This document shows, in pieces, positions 23,185 through 23,610 of a stretch of DNA of 23,610 nucleotides. The position numbers and the translations under genes were made by a program. Origin of the DNA: CALAGJ01 sp964293305 (lineage in GTDB: Bacteria > Bacteroidota > Bacteroidia > Chitinophagales > Chitinophagaceae); NCBI GenBank assembly GCA_964293305.1, contig CAXYYO010000047.1, positions 1-23,610 on the forward strand. The letters run 5' to 3'. Below the pieces are notes generated by a model. The model was not told the origin of the DNA. It saw only the letters and a list, made by a program, of their open reading frames with translations, and ran no database searches. The stretch's first letter is position 1. Every line of letters begins with the position of its first letter.

Positions 23185-23574
23185 CTAAAATTTGATGCGA
23201 AGTAATCGAGTAATTTGATTAAAATGAAAAAATAATAAAATGGCTGATGAAATAAATATGATGAGTGCATAGGTAAATAGTAAACCTCCATCTCCTTGTA
23301 CTTCAATACCCAATTGTGTGATGTGAAAAAAAAGAGCTCCACTCATTAGGCCAATAGCCATTGCACTGCCAATACCAGTAAATGAAGGAATTAATATAAG
23401 TACAGCAGCAATGAGTTCCATAACCCCAGTACCAATTCTACCCCAAGGCTCCATACCAAGAGTAGAAAATATATATACTGATTCTTCGGCTCCTGTCAAC
23501 TTGAAAAATAATGTCTGCTAGAGCAGCCCTGCAACTGCTATTCTAAGTATCCTGATGGTTTTTTTTTTTGACAT
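23185..23574 (-). pseudogene. DoxX-family membrane protein, interrupted by an in-frame amber codon
   Basis: Read from the ATG at 23574, the frame gives MSKKKTIRILRIAVAGLL, then TAG (23520-23518), then QTLFFKLTGAEESVYIFSTL and on through a normal DoxX-like protein to 23185. With the stop bridged it would have 129 residues: an N-terminal helix, the conserved F-K-L-TGAEESV segment, then three helices (WGRIGTGVMELIAAVLILIP, AMAIGLMSGALFFHI, LFTYALIIFISSAILLFF). Sequence on both sides of the TAG belongs to one family pattern, so one base change is the simplest cause. The only other start is a TTG at 23499, which would drop the first helix. It could be a recent pseudogene, a sequencing error or a readthrough case. 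DoxX proteins are small inner-membrane proteins with a poorly defined redox-linked role. Confidence 0.72.
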
Positions 23575-23610
23575 ATTAATTATATTTTTTTCTTAATTTT
23601 TTATTTATGG

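Noticed and set aside
1..23610. CRISPR array, tRNA, rRNA or complete insertion sequence
   Set aside because: No regular spaced direct repeats, no cloverleaf or rRNA-like sequence, and no transposase gene seen on either strand; I cannot run a covariance search to exclude divergent small RNAs.

Overview
The window looks like chromosomal DNA from a member of the Bacteroidota, probably near the Chitinophagaceae/Sphingobacteriia; I cannot name a genus. Reasons: low G+C; start codons mostly without Shine-Dalgarno sequences; several copies of the Bacteroidota -7 box TAnnTTTG just upstream of genes; and families I know mainly from this phylum (DUF2480, DUF3467 beside a VWA/AAA+ pair, long TilS).

Left region (1-4574, all minus strand): a defence operon read towards position 1. 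The order is hsdM (type I methyltransferase), a HEPN-type HI0074-family protein, a fusion of an MNT-type minimal nucleotidyltransferase to HsdS (type I specificity subunit), then a membrane protein and the start of a second protein that I read as the Kiwa anti-phage pair kwaA-kwaB. Junctions are -8, -4, +5 and +4 nt, so one transcript is likely. No hsdR lies in the window; kwaB runs off the left edge.

Island edge (4575-5697): a G+C-richer gene-free stretch with a nested hairpin, then a tyrosine-recombinase gene that has lost its 5' part. Its present N-terminus is read out of a small dispersed repeat, with a second degraded copy next to it. This looks like the scar of mobile DNA at the boundary between the defence island and the core chromosome.

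Core region (5698-23610): (a) a plus-strand set DUF3467 - VWA protein - AAA+ ATPase - HD phosphohydrolase; the VWA/AAA+ pair resembles chelatase/MoxR machines. (b) Minus-strand DUF2480 protein followed, in the same frame and directly after its stop, by tRNA 2-selenouridine synthase (mnmH), which has no ordinary start codon at its true N-terminus. (c) ABC exporter (plus) facing pyrB (minus). (d) Minus-strand uncharacterised protein plus rdgB. (e) Plus-strand branched-chain aminotransferase with a clear terminator, then penicillin-binding protein 1C. (f) Minus-strand glnS and tilS, both in tRNA function. (g) Minus-strand DoxX-family membrane gene interrupted by an in-frame amber codon, followed by an outer-membrane beta-barrel-like protein.

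No rRNA, tRNA, CRISPR array or complete insertion sequence was seen. The most notable content is the compact operon joining type I modification, a HEPN/MNT pair wired into HsdS, and Kiwa.
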